From Chloroflexota bacterium (GTDB taxonomy: Bacteria; Chloroflexota; Anaerolineae; Anaerolineales; Anaerolineaceae), in the NCBI GenBank assembly GCA_029548365.1, contig JAKPNN010000029.1, forward strand, positions 1-64,000: a stretch of DNA of 64,000 nucleotides. Reading direction: 5' to 3'. The notes beneath the pieces are model-generated. The model had not been told where the DNA came from. It saw nothing but the letters and a program-made list of their open reading frames with translations, and ran no database searches. Below, in pieces: positions 1 to 9,095 of this stretch (positions are counted from its first letter, which is position 1; each line of letters starts with the position of its first letter). A program made the translations under genes and the position numbers.

Positions 1-57
1 CACGCGAGGATTGCGATCAATCTTTCTCAATGCTTTATTAACAGTTCCCCCTAAAAA

Positions 58-86
58 TTGACTTTACCCGGTCTGCATGCTAAAAT
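58..86 (+). promoter_or_regulatory. Promoter of the ribonuclease J gene
   Basis: A TTGACT -35 hexamer (58-63) and a TAAAAT -10 hexamer (81-86) are separated by exactly 17 bases. The -10 is preceded by TGC, which makes it an extended -10. Transcription should begin near 93, which leaves a leader of about 220 nt before the start codon at 315. Confidence 0.6.
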
Positions 87-92
87 TTTTTA

Positions 93-314
93 TTGAAATG
101 CAACAGGTTGAGGGCTGGCGACGATTACAGGTCTTATCAAGACTGATTTTTTGGAAGAAATTATCTTTTTCTCTGCCCTGATCGGCCTGGTACCGCAGGG
201 TTCTATTTCAAAAAAACCCTGGCTGTTAATTTTGACTTCAAATGGGAAAACCCATTTTTTAAAAAATATGATCAATCAACCGCTATTTTTCGGTTGGTAA
301 AGGAACGGATTTTA
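93..314 (+). promoter_or_regulatory. Structured 5' leader of ribonuclease J mRNA
   Basis: No gene is supported here. The predicted leader holds several hairpins: GTCTT/AAGAC near 131-143 followed by six T; CCCTG/CAGGG (176-180 with 196-200); AATGGG-AAAA-CCCATT (241-256) running into TTTTTT, which resembles an intrinsic terminator; and CAACCG/CGGTTG (277-282 with 291-296) just before the ribosome binding site. Such a leader could attenuate transcription or be a site of self-cleavage by RNase J, by analogy with feedback control of RNase E through its 5' UTR. That role is inference. Confidence 0.4.
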
Positions 315-1961
315 ATGAGTAAAAATAAAATATTAAGGATCATCCCAATTGGTGGGCTTGGTGAGGTTGGAAAGAATATGACCCTCTACGAATACGGGAA
401 TAATATCCTGATCGTAGATGCTGGCATTATGTTCCCGGAAAATGATATGCTCGGAATAGATTATATTATTCCCGATTTTGAACACTACCTCAAAGACAAG
501 CGCGACCAGGTGCGCGGCATTATCTTCACCCATGGTCATGAAGATCATATCGGGGCGGTTCAGCACCTGTTAGAGATGGTCAACGCACCGATCTATGCCA
601 CCAAACTTACCCTGGGCCTGCTGGAGGTCAAGCTCAACCGTTACGGGATGCTGGCGAAAGCGGACCTGCGACCTGTAAACGCCGGCGAACAGATCAGCAT
701 TGGCCCGTTTACCGTCGATTTTTTCCATGTTTGCCACTCGATCCCCGATGGCGTTGGATTGGGCATTGAGACGCCCGCCGGCCTGGTGGTGCACACCGGC
801 GACTATAAATTTGACCATACGCCGGTTGACAACTGGCCCACAGATTATGCCAAACTGGCTGAATTTGCCCAGCGTGGCGTCATGGCGCTGCTGGCGGATT
901 CCACCAACGCCACTGAGCCGGGCTGGACGCCCTCCGAGCGTACGATTGAGGGAGCCCTTGACCAGGTCTTTGACGCTGCTAAAGGACGCATCCTTGTGGC
1001 CACCTTTGCCTCACTGATTTCACGCATGCAGCAGGTAGCTGATGCTGCCGAACGTCATGGACGCAAAATTGCCTTTACAGGTCGCAGCATGGTGGAAAAT
1101 ATGAATATGGCCCGCACGCTGGGCTATGTGGACTTTCCCGAGCGGCTCGTGATCACCCTTGAAAAATCCCTGTCCATGCCTGATAACCAGGTCGTGTTGA
1201 TGTGCACGGGTTCCCAGGGTGAACCCCGTTCAATTATGGGGCGCCTTGCCAACGGTACGAATCGCAAGTTCGACATTCGCGAAGGCGATACCATCGTTCT
1301 TTCGTCGCAACCCATCCCCGGCAATGAAGAGCCCGTCTATCGCACCATCAACCAGCTCTTCCGTCGTGGCGCCGATGTGGTTTATGAAGCCATTGCACCC
1401 ATCCATGTCTCTGGACATGCCAGCCAGGAAGAGATCAAATTGCTTCTACACCTGGTGAGACCCAGGTATCTGATCCCCATTCATGGTGAACTGCGGATGC
1501 TCAAGCAGCATGCCAAGCTGGCAAAAGAAGTCGGTATGCCCAAAGAAAATATTTGCGTGGTTGAAAATGGTCAGATCATCGAGCTGGTGAACGGCGAACT
1601 GCGACTGGCAGAGCGCATTCCGGGAGACTATATTTTCGTCGATGGCAGCGGTGTGGGCGATGTGGATCGCAGCATCGTCAGGGAGCGAGAAAGCCTTGCC
1701 CAGGACGGCATCGTTGTGGTTAACCTGGTCATTGATGATCAAACCGGTCAGCTCAATGGAGACCCACAGATCATCACGCGCGGCTTCATCCTGATGGATG
1801 AGATGCAACCCATGCTGGATGAGTTGAAAAAGAGGATTCAGGAAACCCTCCGAGCATCAGACGGCAACCTTGAAGGCCAGGTGCTGCGTGCGGTGAAGTC
1901 TTACCTGTACGAAGAGACCAAGCGCAACCCTTACATTGTCGTCAATATCAACCGGATTTAG
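315..1961 (+). CDS. rnj: Ribonuclease J
   Basis: RNase J is a cytoplasmic beta-CASP metallo-beta-lactamase RNase with 5'-3' exonuclease and endonuclease activity in mRNA turnover and rRNA maturation. The protein is 548 residues, normal for the family. The zinc motif HGHEDH is at residues 73-78, followed by the later DSTN and beta-CASP segments and a C-terminal domain beginning near residue 450. ATG 315 is preferred over the in-frame TTG at 294, because AAAGGAA (298-304) lies 10 bases before 315 and family members begin just before the KILRIIPIGGLGEVGKN segment. It is transcribed alone, with its own promoter and terminator. Confidence 0.95.
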   Translation: MSKNKILRIIPIGGLGEVGKNMTLYEYGNNILIVDAGIMFPENDMLGIDYIIPDFEHYLKDKRDQVRGIIFTHGHEDHIGAVQHLLEMVNAPIYATKLTLGLLEVKLNRYGMLAKADLRPVNAGEQISIGPFTVDFFHVCHSIPDGVGLGIETPAGLVVHTGDYKFDHTPVDNWPTDYAKLAEFAQRGVMALLADSTNATEPGWTPSERTIEGALDQVFDAAKGRILVATFASLISRMQQVADAAERHGRKIAFTGRSMVENMNMARTLGYVDFPERLVITLEKSLSMPDNQVVLMCTGSQGEPRSIMGRLANGTNRKFDIREGDTIVLSSQPIPGNEEPVYRTINQLFRRGADVVYEAIAPIHVSGHASQEEIKLLLHLVRPRYLIPIHGELRMLKQHAKLAKEVGMPKENICVVENGQIIELVNGELRLAERIPGDYIFVDGSGVGDVDRSIVRERESLAQDGIVVVNLVIDDQTGQLNGDPQIITRGFILMDEMQPMLDELKKRIQETLRASDGNLEGQVLRAVKSYLYEETKRNPYIVVNINRI

Positions 1962-1977
1962 GTCAGCCATAAAACCC

Positions 1978-2013
1978 AACAGCGCAATGGTTGTACACTG
2001 CGCTGTTTTTTTT
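1978..2013 (+). terminator. Intrinsic terminator after ribonuclease J
   Basis: A 9-bp perfect stem (AACAGCGCA at 1978-1986 with TGCGCTGTT at 1999-2007) is followed by a run of T to 2013, 17 bases after the stop codon. Confidence 0.9.
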
Positions 2014-2205
2014 AACTGAACCATTTTGCCGCCAGTACTTCAAGAGCGTCTCTTGTCATGATGCACAAAGGTCCCCTGAAACTATCCAGGAGCCTCGACC
2101 CACCCGAAAACCCCGAACCTTAACAAATGACCGCTGTCTTTAAAAATAAAACTTGCTCCTTTCGAGGTACAGTCTTAAAATACTGCCCTTTTTAAGGCTA
2201 TCGGG

Positions 2206-2233
2206 GTGAAAATGAAATCTGTCGTGCTATAAT
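2206..2233 (+). promoter_or_regulatory. Promoter of dnaE
   Basis: A perfect TATAAT (2228-2233) is preceded by TGC (extended -10). A weak GTGAAA (2206-2211) lies 16 bases upstream as -35. Transcription would start near 2240, about 66 nt before dnaE. Confidence 0.55.
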
Positions 2234-2248
2234 GATTTACACTTGTCA

Positions 2249-2282
2249 GCGTCCTGGGAATTTCAGCAGGGACGCAATTTTT
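2249..2282 (+). terminator. Terminator-like hairpin (possible attenuator) in the dnaE leader
   Basis: GCGTCCTG (2249-2256) pairs with CAGGGACGC (2267-2275) with one bulge, and AATTTTT follows (2276-2282). It sits after the predicted promoter and 24 bases before the dnaE start, so it would act on dnaE transcription itself. The rest of the 1962-2305 gap holds only the upstream terminator and the promoter. Confidence 0.45.
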
Positions 2283-2305
2283 AACCGGTTTGTTAACCCG
2301 CGTTT

Positions 2306-5300
2306 ATGACCATGTCTTTTGTTCATCTTCACGTTCACTCGACATATTCCATCTTAGATGGATTCAGCCAGATCAAACCTTTGGTGGCGCGGGTGAAGGA
2401 ACTGGGGATGCCCGCCGTCGCGCTGACGGACCATGGTACCATGTTTGGCGCTATGGAATTTTTCCACGCGGCTGTTAGTGAGGGCGTCAAACCCATTATC
2501 GGCCTGGAGACCTACCTGGCTGCCCGCGGGATGGCGGAGCGTGACCCCCTGCGTGATAAGCGCGCCGCCCATTTGCTCGTGCTGGCAGAAAACATGCAGG
2601 GTTATCAAAACCTGTTGAAAATTGCTTCTGCATCGCAACTGGAAGGCTTTTATTATCGTCCGAGGATCGATCGCGCTTTTCTGCAAGCGCACAACGAGGG
2701 GTTGATCGTGACCTCGGGCTGCCTTTCCGCTGAGATTCCCCGCGCATTGCTGAACAACGAAATCGAACTGGCTGAACAACATCTCAAATGGTACCTGGAT
2801 GTTTTTGGCCGGGACCGTTTTTTTATTGAACTTCAACAACACCCGGTGCACGGTCTGGATCAGGTCAACAAGACATTGATCGAATTTGGCGAAAGCTATG
2901 CCCTTGGCTTTATTGCTGCAAACGATGTGCATTACATTCGACCCGAAGATGCCCGCTTGCAGGATATCCTTCTCGCTATCCAAACCGGCAGTCTGATCAG
3001 CGATCCCAACCGAATGCGCATGGACGGCAATACCTATTATTTGCGAACACCGCAGGAGATGGAGCAACTGTTCGGCCACGTCCCTGGCGCGATCGAGAAT
3101 ACGTTAATGATTGCTGAACGCTGCAACGTTGACCTGAGCCACACCGGTTACCACCTGCCGCTGTTCACCGTTCCCGAAGGCTACACCGCCGCCAGCTACC
3201 TCAAATATCTGTGCGAGGAGGGTGCGAACCGGTTTTATGGCGAGGATATCCAGGATGAGCGCATCCGCCAGCGCCTGGATTATGAGCTGGATGTGATTCA
3301 CAGGATGGGCTTTGACACTTATTTTTTAATCGTGTGGGATTTGTGTCAGCATGCTCAAGAGCGAGGCATCTGGTATAACGCACGTGGATCTGTGGCAGGT
3401 TCACTGGTGGCTTATCTGCTGGATATCAATTTAATCGACCCGATTGAACACGATTTGATGTTCGAGCGCTTCTTGCAAAGAGGTCGCGTGAGCATGCCGG
3501 ATATCGACCTGGACTTTCAGGACGACCGCCGGGCTGAGATGATGCAGTACTGCGCGGAAAAATATGGTGAGGATAAGGTTGCCCAAATCATCACCTTTGG
3601 CACGATGGGGGCGCGCGGTGCCATCCGTGATGTTGGTCGCGTGATGGATGTCCCCATCCCCGAGGTTGATAAAGTTGCCAAACTGATCCCGGCTATTCCG
3701 GGTAAACCTGTTACCATCCAGGAAGTTTTACGCGATTCCGGAGAACTGCAAGCGCTCTACCAATCCGGTGGATTTTATCGTGAGTTAATCGATACCGCCA
3801 GCCAAATGGAGGGAACCGTACGCAGTGCAGGCACCCATGCTGCCGGGGTGATCATCACCGACAAGCCGCTTGTGGAGTACGTGCCCCTGCACCGCCCGAC
3901 CAGCCAGAGCGAAGACAACCCGGTCAACATCATCACCCAGTACGAGATGTCGGCGATTGATGACCTGGGTTTATTGAAGGTTGACTTTTTGGGCCTGGTC
4001 ACCCTGACGGTCATGGCGCGCGCCTGCGAACTGATCCTGAAACGACATGGTAAAAGCTTTGACTTGCGCTCCATTCCGATTGATGATCCAAAGGTGTTTG
4101 AATTCATCAGTCAGGGGCATACCACGGGTTTATTCCAGTTGGAAGGTTCGGGCATGACCCGCTACATTACAGAGATGAAACCCCGTGAACTGGCGCATTT
4201 AATTGATATGATTGCCCTTTATCGGCCGGGTCCCATGCAATTTATTCCCAAGTACATTAACTGCATGCACGGCAGAGAGCAGCCAACATATACACATCAT
4301 GCGCTTGAACCAATCTTAAAAAGCACCTTTGGCATTCCCATCTACCAGGAGCAGATTATGCAGGCAGCCATTCATATTGCTGGCTATGAACCCAGCGATT
4401 CGGACCGCCTGCGCAAAGCAATCGCCAAAAAGGAGAAAGGCAGCCTGGAAGATCATCGCAATGCCTTTATCGAGGGGGCGATGCGGCACAGCCAGCTCAG
4501 TGTGGAAGAAGCTGAATTGATCTTTCACGACTGGGAAGAATTTATCAGTTACGGATTCAATAAAAGCCATGCAGCCGATTATGGCGTGATCGCTGTGCGA
4601 ACGGGATACTTGAAATATCACTACCCGGTTGAATTTATGACCGCCCTGCTCTCAGCCTGGAAAAACGATGTGGGCAAGGTAGCTACCTATGTGGCAGACT
4701 GCCGTTCACTGGGGATTGACGTTTTGCCGCCTGATATCAATACCAGCGGATTCGACTTCAGCATTGAAGACCGAGAAAACGGCTCGCCGGCTATCCGTTT
4801 TGGATTGGGCGCTATCAAGAATGTCGGTTCACACCCAGTTGACCTGATCATAGAAGCACGGCAATCCGGACCTTTTTCAGACCTGACGGATTTCGCCCAC
4901 CGCGTCGACCTGCGCCAGGTGAGTCGTCGACCCCTTGAGTGCCTGATCAAAGTTGGCAGCCTGGATTCCTTTGGCTCACGGCATGCCCTGTTAAACAGTT
5001 TGGATAGTATTCTGGCGTTCAGCAGCAGCTATTTCCGAGCCAAGGAAGCCGGTCAGATGATGCTGTTCGGTGTCTCAGAACAGGTTAGTTCTGCTATTGA
5101 ACTGGTAGAACCGCCGTATTCAAACAAGCACGAAGAACTCATTTGGGAACGAGAGCTGATCGGACTGTACGTTTCTGATCATCCTCTCAGCGCTTATCAG
5201 AAAACCCTCACAGAGCGGGTGACCCACTTCTCTTACCAGCTTGTCGAAGCAGGAGAAAAAGAAGCGGTGATTGTTGCCGGAATGGTCAATCGATTTCGGC

Positions 5301-6145
5301 AGCACCAGACGAAAAAGGGCGACAGCATGGGTTTTGCCACCCTGGAGGATTTGTTTGGACAGATTGACCTGGTGATCTTCCCGAAAGTGTGGGAAAGCGT
5401 CTATCACGTGTTGAATATGGACCAGGTGGTTCTGGCAGAGGGCCGGGTGGATTCAGCCCAGGGCGAGCCCAAAGTCCTGGTGGATACCCTTACGCCAATC
5501 TCACTGCATGAACTGAGCCTCGACCAGCCAGACAGAAATCAAGAACCAGCCTTTGATCTGCATGACGATTTGCTGGAGGACTTTTTGCCGGATTTGCCAC
5601 CAGCAGACCTGCTGCCGACTGCTCCTGACGACGATCTGCCGCGAGAAGATGGTTTTCATCCCCCTGAAGATATTGCGCCACCGGCTGAGAACCCGGCGAC
5701 AGAAGACCGTGAAACTGGGGAAAATGATCTTGACGCGTCCCAACCAGAAGAAAAAAACGAACCTGTTGCGAAGCAGCTTCAACAGTCTGCTTCCAGCCAG
5801 GGAGGAAAGTTGCGTGAACAACCCCCTCAAAAGCCTTTTCATGTTCTGAGCCTGTCTCTGCCAAAACCGGATCCGCTACCGCACACGGATCAGAAACCGC
5901 GCTGCATCACCCTCACGCTCAATTCCTGCGGCGATAAGCAGCAGGATGTCCGCCGGATGCGCCGCATTCATGATATCCTGGTTTCGCGACCCGGTCGCGA
6001 CCGCTTTTCCTTTCGGGTGAGGGAAAATGGCTTTTTGTACGAGATCAGTTTCCCCAACGTCACCACAGGTTTAACAGATACCCTGATCCAGAAATTACAG
6101 GTTTTTTTGGGTGATCAAAATATCGATATTACTCAGCAACCCTGA
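2306..6145 (+). CDS. dnaE: DNA polymerase III subunit alpha
   Basis: This is the catalytic subunit of the replicative polymerase. At 1279 residues it is somewhat longer than usual. The N-terminal PHP domain keeps the HLHVHS and LTDHG metal motifs. The polymerase core has the acidic pair in PDIDLDF (D401, D403) and a third Asp in KVDFLGL (about D560). The finger, beta-binding and OB-fold regions follow. Residues about 1080-1200 form a Pro/Asp/Glu-rich, probably disordered linker before a small C-terminal domain. ATG 2306 and ATG 2312 are both possible; the family consensus (SFVHLHVHSTYS) fits 2312 equally. The intact PHP motif suggests built-in proofreading, but that is inference. No replication gene is adjacent. 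Confidence 0.96.
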   Translation: MTMSFVHLHVHSTYSILDGFSQIKPLVARVKELGMPAVALTDHGTMFGAMEFFHAAVSEGVKPIIGLETYLAARGMAERDPLRDKRAAHLLVLAENMQGYQNLLKIASASQLEGFYYRPRIDRAFLQAHNEGLIVTSGCLSAEIPRALLNNEIELAEQHLKWYLDVFGRDRFFIELQQHPVHGLDQVNKTLIEFGESYALGFIAANDVHYIRPEDARLQDILLAIQTGSLISDPNRMRMDGNTYYLRTPQEMEQLFGHVPGAIENTLMIAERCNVDLSHTGYHLPLFTVPEGYTAASYLKYLCEEGANRFYGEDIQDERIRQRLDYELDVIHRMGFDTYFLIVWDLCQHAQERGIWYNARGSVAGSLVAYLLDINLIDPIEHDLMFERFLQRGRVSMPDIDLDFQDDRRAEMMQYCAEKYGEDKVAQIITFGTMGARGAIRDVGRVMDVPIPEVDKVAKLIPAIPGKPVTIQEVLRDSGELQALYQSGGFYRELIDTASQMEGTVRSAGTHAAGVIITDKPLVEYVPLHRPTSQSEDNPVNIITQYEMSAIDDLGLLKVDFLGLVTLTVMARACELILKRHGKSFDLRSIPIDDPKVFEFISQGHTTGLFQLEGSGMTRYITEMKPRELAHLIDMIALYRPGPMQFIPKYINCMHGREQPTYTHHALEPILKSTFGIPIYQEQIMQAAIHIAGYEPSDSDRLRKAIAKKEKGSLEDHRNAFIEGAMRHSQLSVEEAELIFHDWEEFISYGFNKSHAADYGVIAVRTGYLKYHYPVEFMTALLSAWKNDVGKVATYVADCRSLGIDVLPPDINTSGFDFSIEDRENGSPAIRFGLGAIKNVGSHPVDLIIEARQSGPFSDLTDFAHRVDLRQVSRRPLECLIKVGSLDSFGSRHALLNSLDSILAFSSSYFRAKEAGQMMLFGVSEQVSSAIELVEPPYSNKHEELIWERELIGLYVSDHPLSAYQKTLTERVTHFSYQLVEAGEKEAVIVAGMVNRFRQHQTKKGDSMGFATLEDLFGQIDLVIFPKVWESVYHVLNMDQVVLAEGRVDSAQGEPKVLVDTLTPISLHELSLDQPDRNQEPAFDLHDDLLEDFLPDLPPADLLPTAPDDDLPREDGFHPPEDIAPPAENPATEDRETGENDLDASQPEEKNEPVAKQLQQSASSQGGKLREQPPQKPFHVLSLSLPKPDPLPHTDQKPRCITLTLNSCGDKQQDVRRMRRIHDILVSRPGRDRFSFRVRENGFLYEISFPNVTTGLTDTLIQKLQVFLGDQNIDITQQP

Positions 6146-6282
6146 GCAGGGCTTTTTAGAAAATTAAAAACTTCGACCAGCATCCATCTGATTCCGCCAG
6201 GGTTTGAGCCGGACCTTATTTACTAACATGAACTTATTCGGTAAAATCCAATCAGAATAACTCACTGATTAATGGATGAAGT

Positions 6283-6819
6283 ATGCCACCCTTCAATATC
6301 GACCTGAATCCGGTAACTTTTATCACCGTGGACGCCATTGGGCAGCCCGGGGAACGTGTCTTTTACCTGCAGGGCAGAAGCCATGACCAGGTCGTCACGT
6401 TACTGGTGGAAAAATACCAGATCCAGACCCTGGCGCTGGCGATTGAAAACCTGATGATGGAATTGCAGGAAAAAATAGCAGGCCTGTCCGAGGCATCGCC
6501 AAGCTACGATGAAAACGAGATGATGCTTGATCCCCCGCTGGACCCATTATTTCGCGTAGGAGAACTCAGCCTGGGCTACCAGCCTGATGACGATAAGCTG
6601 GTGTTGATTGCCAATGAAGTTCCTACCATGATGTCCGAATCGGAAGATGAGCTCAGCGAAGTGCGCTTCTGGTGCACCCGCTCTCAGTTGTGGGCGCTGG
6701 GACGCTGGGGAATCGAGCTTGCCAGCCGCGGACGTCCGGTGTGGCCATCCACCGGTGAGCCTATCCTTCCACCGGGTGAATTCTCTCCCAAGAATAACGG
6801 TCATAAAACCACCCCTTGA
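6283..6819 (+). CDS. DUF3090 family protein (TIGR03847-like)
   Basis: A 178-residue cytoplasmic protein of the uncharacterised DUF3090 family, found in Actinobacteria and Chloroflexota next to SCO1664-family proteins. Recognisable segments are the N-terminal FYLQGR, the DPLFRVGELSLGYQPDDDKLVLIANE stretch (residues about 85-115) and the RFWCTRSQ-W-LG segment. Family members usually end in a Cys-rich ribbon (CPxCGxPxDPxGHxCPRxNGH). Here the corresponding stretch, about residues 150-175, keeps the G, P and NGH positions but has no cysteine, so zinc binding looks lost. The gene lies 13 bases before the partner gene, probably cotranscribed. No function is established. Confidence 0.85.
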   Translation: MPPFNIDLNPVTFITVDAIGQPGERVFYLQGRSHDQVVTLLVEKYQIQTLALAIENLMMELQEKIAGLSEASPSYDENEMMLDPPLDPLFRVGELSLGYQPDDDKLVLIANEVPTMMSESEDELSEVRFWCTRSQLWALGRWGIELASRGRPVWPSTGEPILPPGEFSPKNNGHKTTP

Positions 6820-6832
6820 TGCCGATCTTAAA

Positions 6833-7555
6833 ATGAATCAAACCCTCACCCTGTCAGCGTTGCAGCAAGGCACCCTGCACCTGGAAGGCCAGTTCATTTA
6901 CGGTTCCAATTACACCTTCATGGTGTTGTGCCAGCACAGCGGCGAAACCTTAAAAACCGTCTATAAACCCTTGCGCGGTGAGCGCCCTTTGCCGGATTTC
7001 CCCATAAGCACCCTCGCCCGGCGAGAAGTTGCTGCTTACCGGGTCAGTGAAGCGCTGGGGTGGGGCCTGGTTCCGCCGACGATTTTCAGGGTTAAAGGGG
7101 CGCCCCTGGGACCGGGCTCGCTGCAGTTATTCATTGACCACGACCCTGAACACCACTATTTCAATTTCAATCAGAAACAACGAATACACCTGCCCAGGGT
7201 GATGCTTTTCGACATTTTGATCAACAATGCCGACCGCAAAGCCGGTCACCTGCTGATCAGCCTGGAAGGTCAGCTGTTCCTGATCGATCATGGGCTCAGC
7301 TTCCACACGGAGGATAAGCTCCGCACAGTCGTTTGGGACTATGCCGGGCAACTGATTCCACCTGAGCTGTGCCTGGATCTTGCCAGGGTCGTGCCAGAAG
7401 CCTCTCCTGGGGGCAGCCTTTTTTCAGCTTTGCGGCCGCATTTGCAGCCAGATGAAATTGCTGCTCTGCAAACGCGCGGGCAGGCGCTTTTAGATCGTGG
7501 TCAATTCCCCCTTCCCCCGGAGGATCGCCGGGCTTATCCCTGGCCGCTGGTATAA
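6833..7555 (+). CDS. SCO1664 family protein (kinase-like fold)
   Basis: A 240-residue protein matching the SCO1664/TIGR03843 family, annotated elsewhere as related to phosphatidylinositol 3/4-kinase-like proteins. Characteristic motifs are the Lys-containing TVYKPLRGERPL (about residues 40-52), the loop NNADRKAGH (about 120-128) that resembles a catalytic loop, and LIDHGLSFH followed by DKLRTVVWDYAG. The family commonly sits with a DUF3090 gene, as here; the third usual partner, a histidine phosphatase, is absent from this window. The start is ATG 6833, because translation upstream of it would run inside the DUF3090 gene. Substrate and biological role are unknown. Confidence 0.85.
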   Translation: MNQTLTLSALQQGTLHLEGQFIYGSNYTFMVLCQHSGETLKTVYKPLRGERPLPDFPISTLARREVAAYRVSEALGWGLVPPTIFRVKGAPLGPGSLQLFIDHDPEHHYFNFNQKQRIHLPRVMLFDILINNADRKAGHLLISLEGQLFLIDHGLSFHTEDKLRTVVWDYAGQLIPPELCLDLARVVPEASPGGSLFSALRPHLQPDEIAALQTRGQALLDRGQFPLPPEDRRAYPWPLV

Positions 7556-7556
7556 T
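7548..7556 (+). promoter_or_regulatory. Extended -10 promoter of hutI (leaderless)
   Basis: TGG-TATAAT with the hexamer at 7551-7556. The ATG follows after nine bases with no Shine-Dalgarno, so the transcript should begin at or within about 3 nt of the start codon. Confidence 0.6.
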
Positions 7557-7565
7557 CAGTTTGCT

Positions 7566-8843
7566 ATGAAAACACATCAATCAAATATGCTTATTGTTCA
7601 TAACGCAGGTCAAATCCTGACCCTGGTGGGCGGACCGCAACGCGGTCACACATTGGGGAGTCTCGGCATTTTGGAAAACGGTGCTGTGGTCATTCAGTCC
7701 GGTCAGGTCCTGGCTGTCGGGAAGAGCGATTCGCTGCTTACCGCGTATCCCACTGCTGAGCGCTATGATGCGGGCGGCAGGGTGGTCATGCCTGGGTTTG
7801 TGGATCCCCATACCCACCTGGTGTGGGCTGGAGATCGGGCTGACGAATTCTCACTGCGCCAGCAGGGAAAGCCCTACATGGAAATCCTGGCCATGGGCGG
7901 TGGGATATTGTCTACGGTGAGGGCGACCCGTGCGGCATCGGTGGCGCAGCTTGTGACAGAGACTCGGCCGCGAGCCCTGGCAGCTTTTAACCATGGGACA
8001 ACCACGATGGAAGTTAAGACCGGCTACGGGCTGACCCTCGAAAGTGAGATCAACCAACTGCGGGCGATTGTGGCGCTTGACCAGGAAGGCCCGCTGGAGC
8101 TGATTCCCACCTTTATGGGCGCGCATGCCGTGCCGCCTGAATATCAGAACCAACCCGATGATTATGTAGATTTGCTGTGCCAGGAGATGCTCCCCGGAAT
8201 CTACGCCTGGTGGCAAAGCGAGGTCCCGCATCTGCCCCTGCCCTTTGTGGATGTGTTTTGTGAGCGCGGCGCCTTCGACCTGGCTCAATCTCGCCGTATT
8301 TTGGAAACAGCCCGGGATGTGGGGTTTCCGCTGAAAATTCACGCCGATGAATTTGAGAACCTGGGCGGTGCAGCCCTGGCCGCCGCGCTCGGGGCTGTTT
8401 CTGCAGACCACCTGGTAAAAACCTCACCGAAAGATATCAAAGCCCTGGCGGGTTCTGAGACTGTGGCGGTTTCATTGCCCGGAACGCCCTTCGGGTTGAA
8501 TGAAACCGAATTCACCCCGGCCAAAGCATTGATCGAAGCCGATGTCTTATTAGCGCTGGCAACCGATATCAACCCGGGCACATCTTGGTGCGAATCAATG
8601 CAGTTCATGCTGGCGCTGGCATGTCGAAAAATGGGTTTGTCGCCACAACAAGCCATCGCTGCCGCGACCATCAATGCTGCCGCGGCTCTGAGGCTGCAAA
8701 ACCGGATCGGTTCAATCGAGCCCGGCAAACAGGCAGACATGTTGATCCTAAATGTTAACAATTTTCGGCATCTTGGTTACCGTTTTGGCACCAATCTTGT
8801 ATCTACTGTGATTAAACGGGGCAAGCTCTTCCCGGTCGGTTAA
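7566..8843 (+). CDS. hutI: Imidazolonepropionase
   Basis: It hydrolyses 4-imidazolone-5-propanoate to N-formimino-L-glutamate in histidine degradation. The protein is 425 residues, typical. It is an amidohydrolase TIM barrel with the metal motif DPHTHLVWAGDR (about residues 78-89), the KIHADEF segment, ADHLVKTS, and ATDINPGTSW near the C-terminus. ATG 7566 gives the family-like N-terminus; an internal ATG at 7587 is also possible. No hutH, hutU or hutG is present in the window, so the pathway must be encoded elsewhere or the enzyme acts alone. Confidence 0.93.
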   Translation: MKTHQSNMLIVHNAGQILTLVGGPQRGHTLGSLGILENGAVVIQSGQVLAVGKSDSLLTAYPTAERYDAGGRVVMPGFVDPHTHLVWAGDRADEFSLRQQGKPYMEILAMGGGILSTVRATRAASVAQLVTETRPRALAAFNHGTTTMEVKTGYGLTLESEINQLRAIVALDQEGPLELIPTFMGAHAVPPEYQNQPDDYVDLLCQEMLPGIYAWWQSEVPHLPLPFVDVFCERGAFDLAQSRRILETARDVGFPLKIHADEFENLGGAALAAALGAVSADHLVKTSPKDIKALAGSETVAVSLPGTPFGLNETEFTPAKALIEADVLLALATDINPGTSWCESMQFMLALACRKMGLSPQQAIAAATINAAAALRLQNRIGSIEPGKQADMLILNVNNFRHLGYRFGTNLVSTVIKRGKLFPVG

Positions 8844-8889
8844 CCTGCCCCAACTTTCACAACTCAGACCGGTGCCGGTGACCATTACG

Positions 8890-9069
8890 ATGCCGTTAAA
8901 AACCATTTATTCTCTGGCCATTGTCGCAGCAGTCTTGCTGGCAGGGTTTTTCCTGAGGCGATATGTGTTTAAATTTGCCTGGAAATTAATCCGCGTCGCC
9001 CTGATCATCATCGCAATTCTTGTTGTTGTTGGGTATTTGACGGGTTTTCTGGATATCATCATCCGCTAA
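8890..9069 (+). CDS. Small membrane protein
   Basis: A 59-residue hydrophobic protein with two predicted membrane segments, about residues 5-22 and 33-53, separated by a basic stretch (RRYVFKFAWK). This suggests a hairpin with the loop in the cytoplasm. An in-frame GTG at 8872 could lengthen it by six residues. It lies 46 bases after hutI and 26 before the HD gene on the same strand. It has no recognised family; its even hydrophobic pattern and good spacing between neighbours support a real gene. Confidence 0.6.
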   Translation: MPLKTIYSLAIVAAVLLAGFFLRRYVFKFAWKLIRVALIIIAILVVVGYLTGFLDIIIR

Positions 9070-9095
9070 CCTGGAAAGACAGGAGCATAACATTC

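Noticed and set aside
6123-6160. Intrinsic terminator just after dnaE (CCCT-GAGC-AGGG then T run)
   Set aside because: The stem is only four bases and overlaps the stop codon; too weak to report as a feature.
7566-8843. A histidine utilisation operon
   Set aside because: Only hutI is present; the neighbours are unrelated to histidine breakdown.
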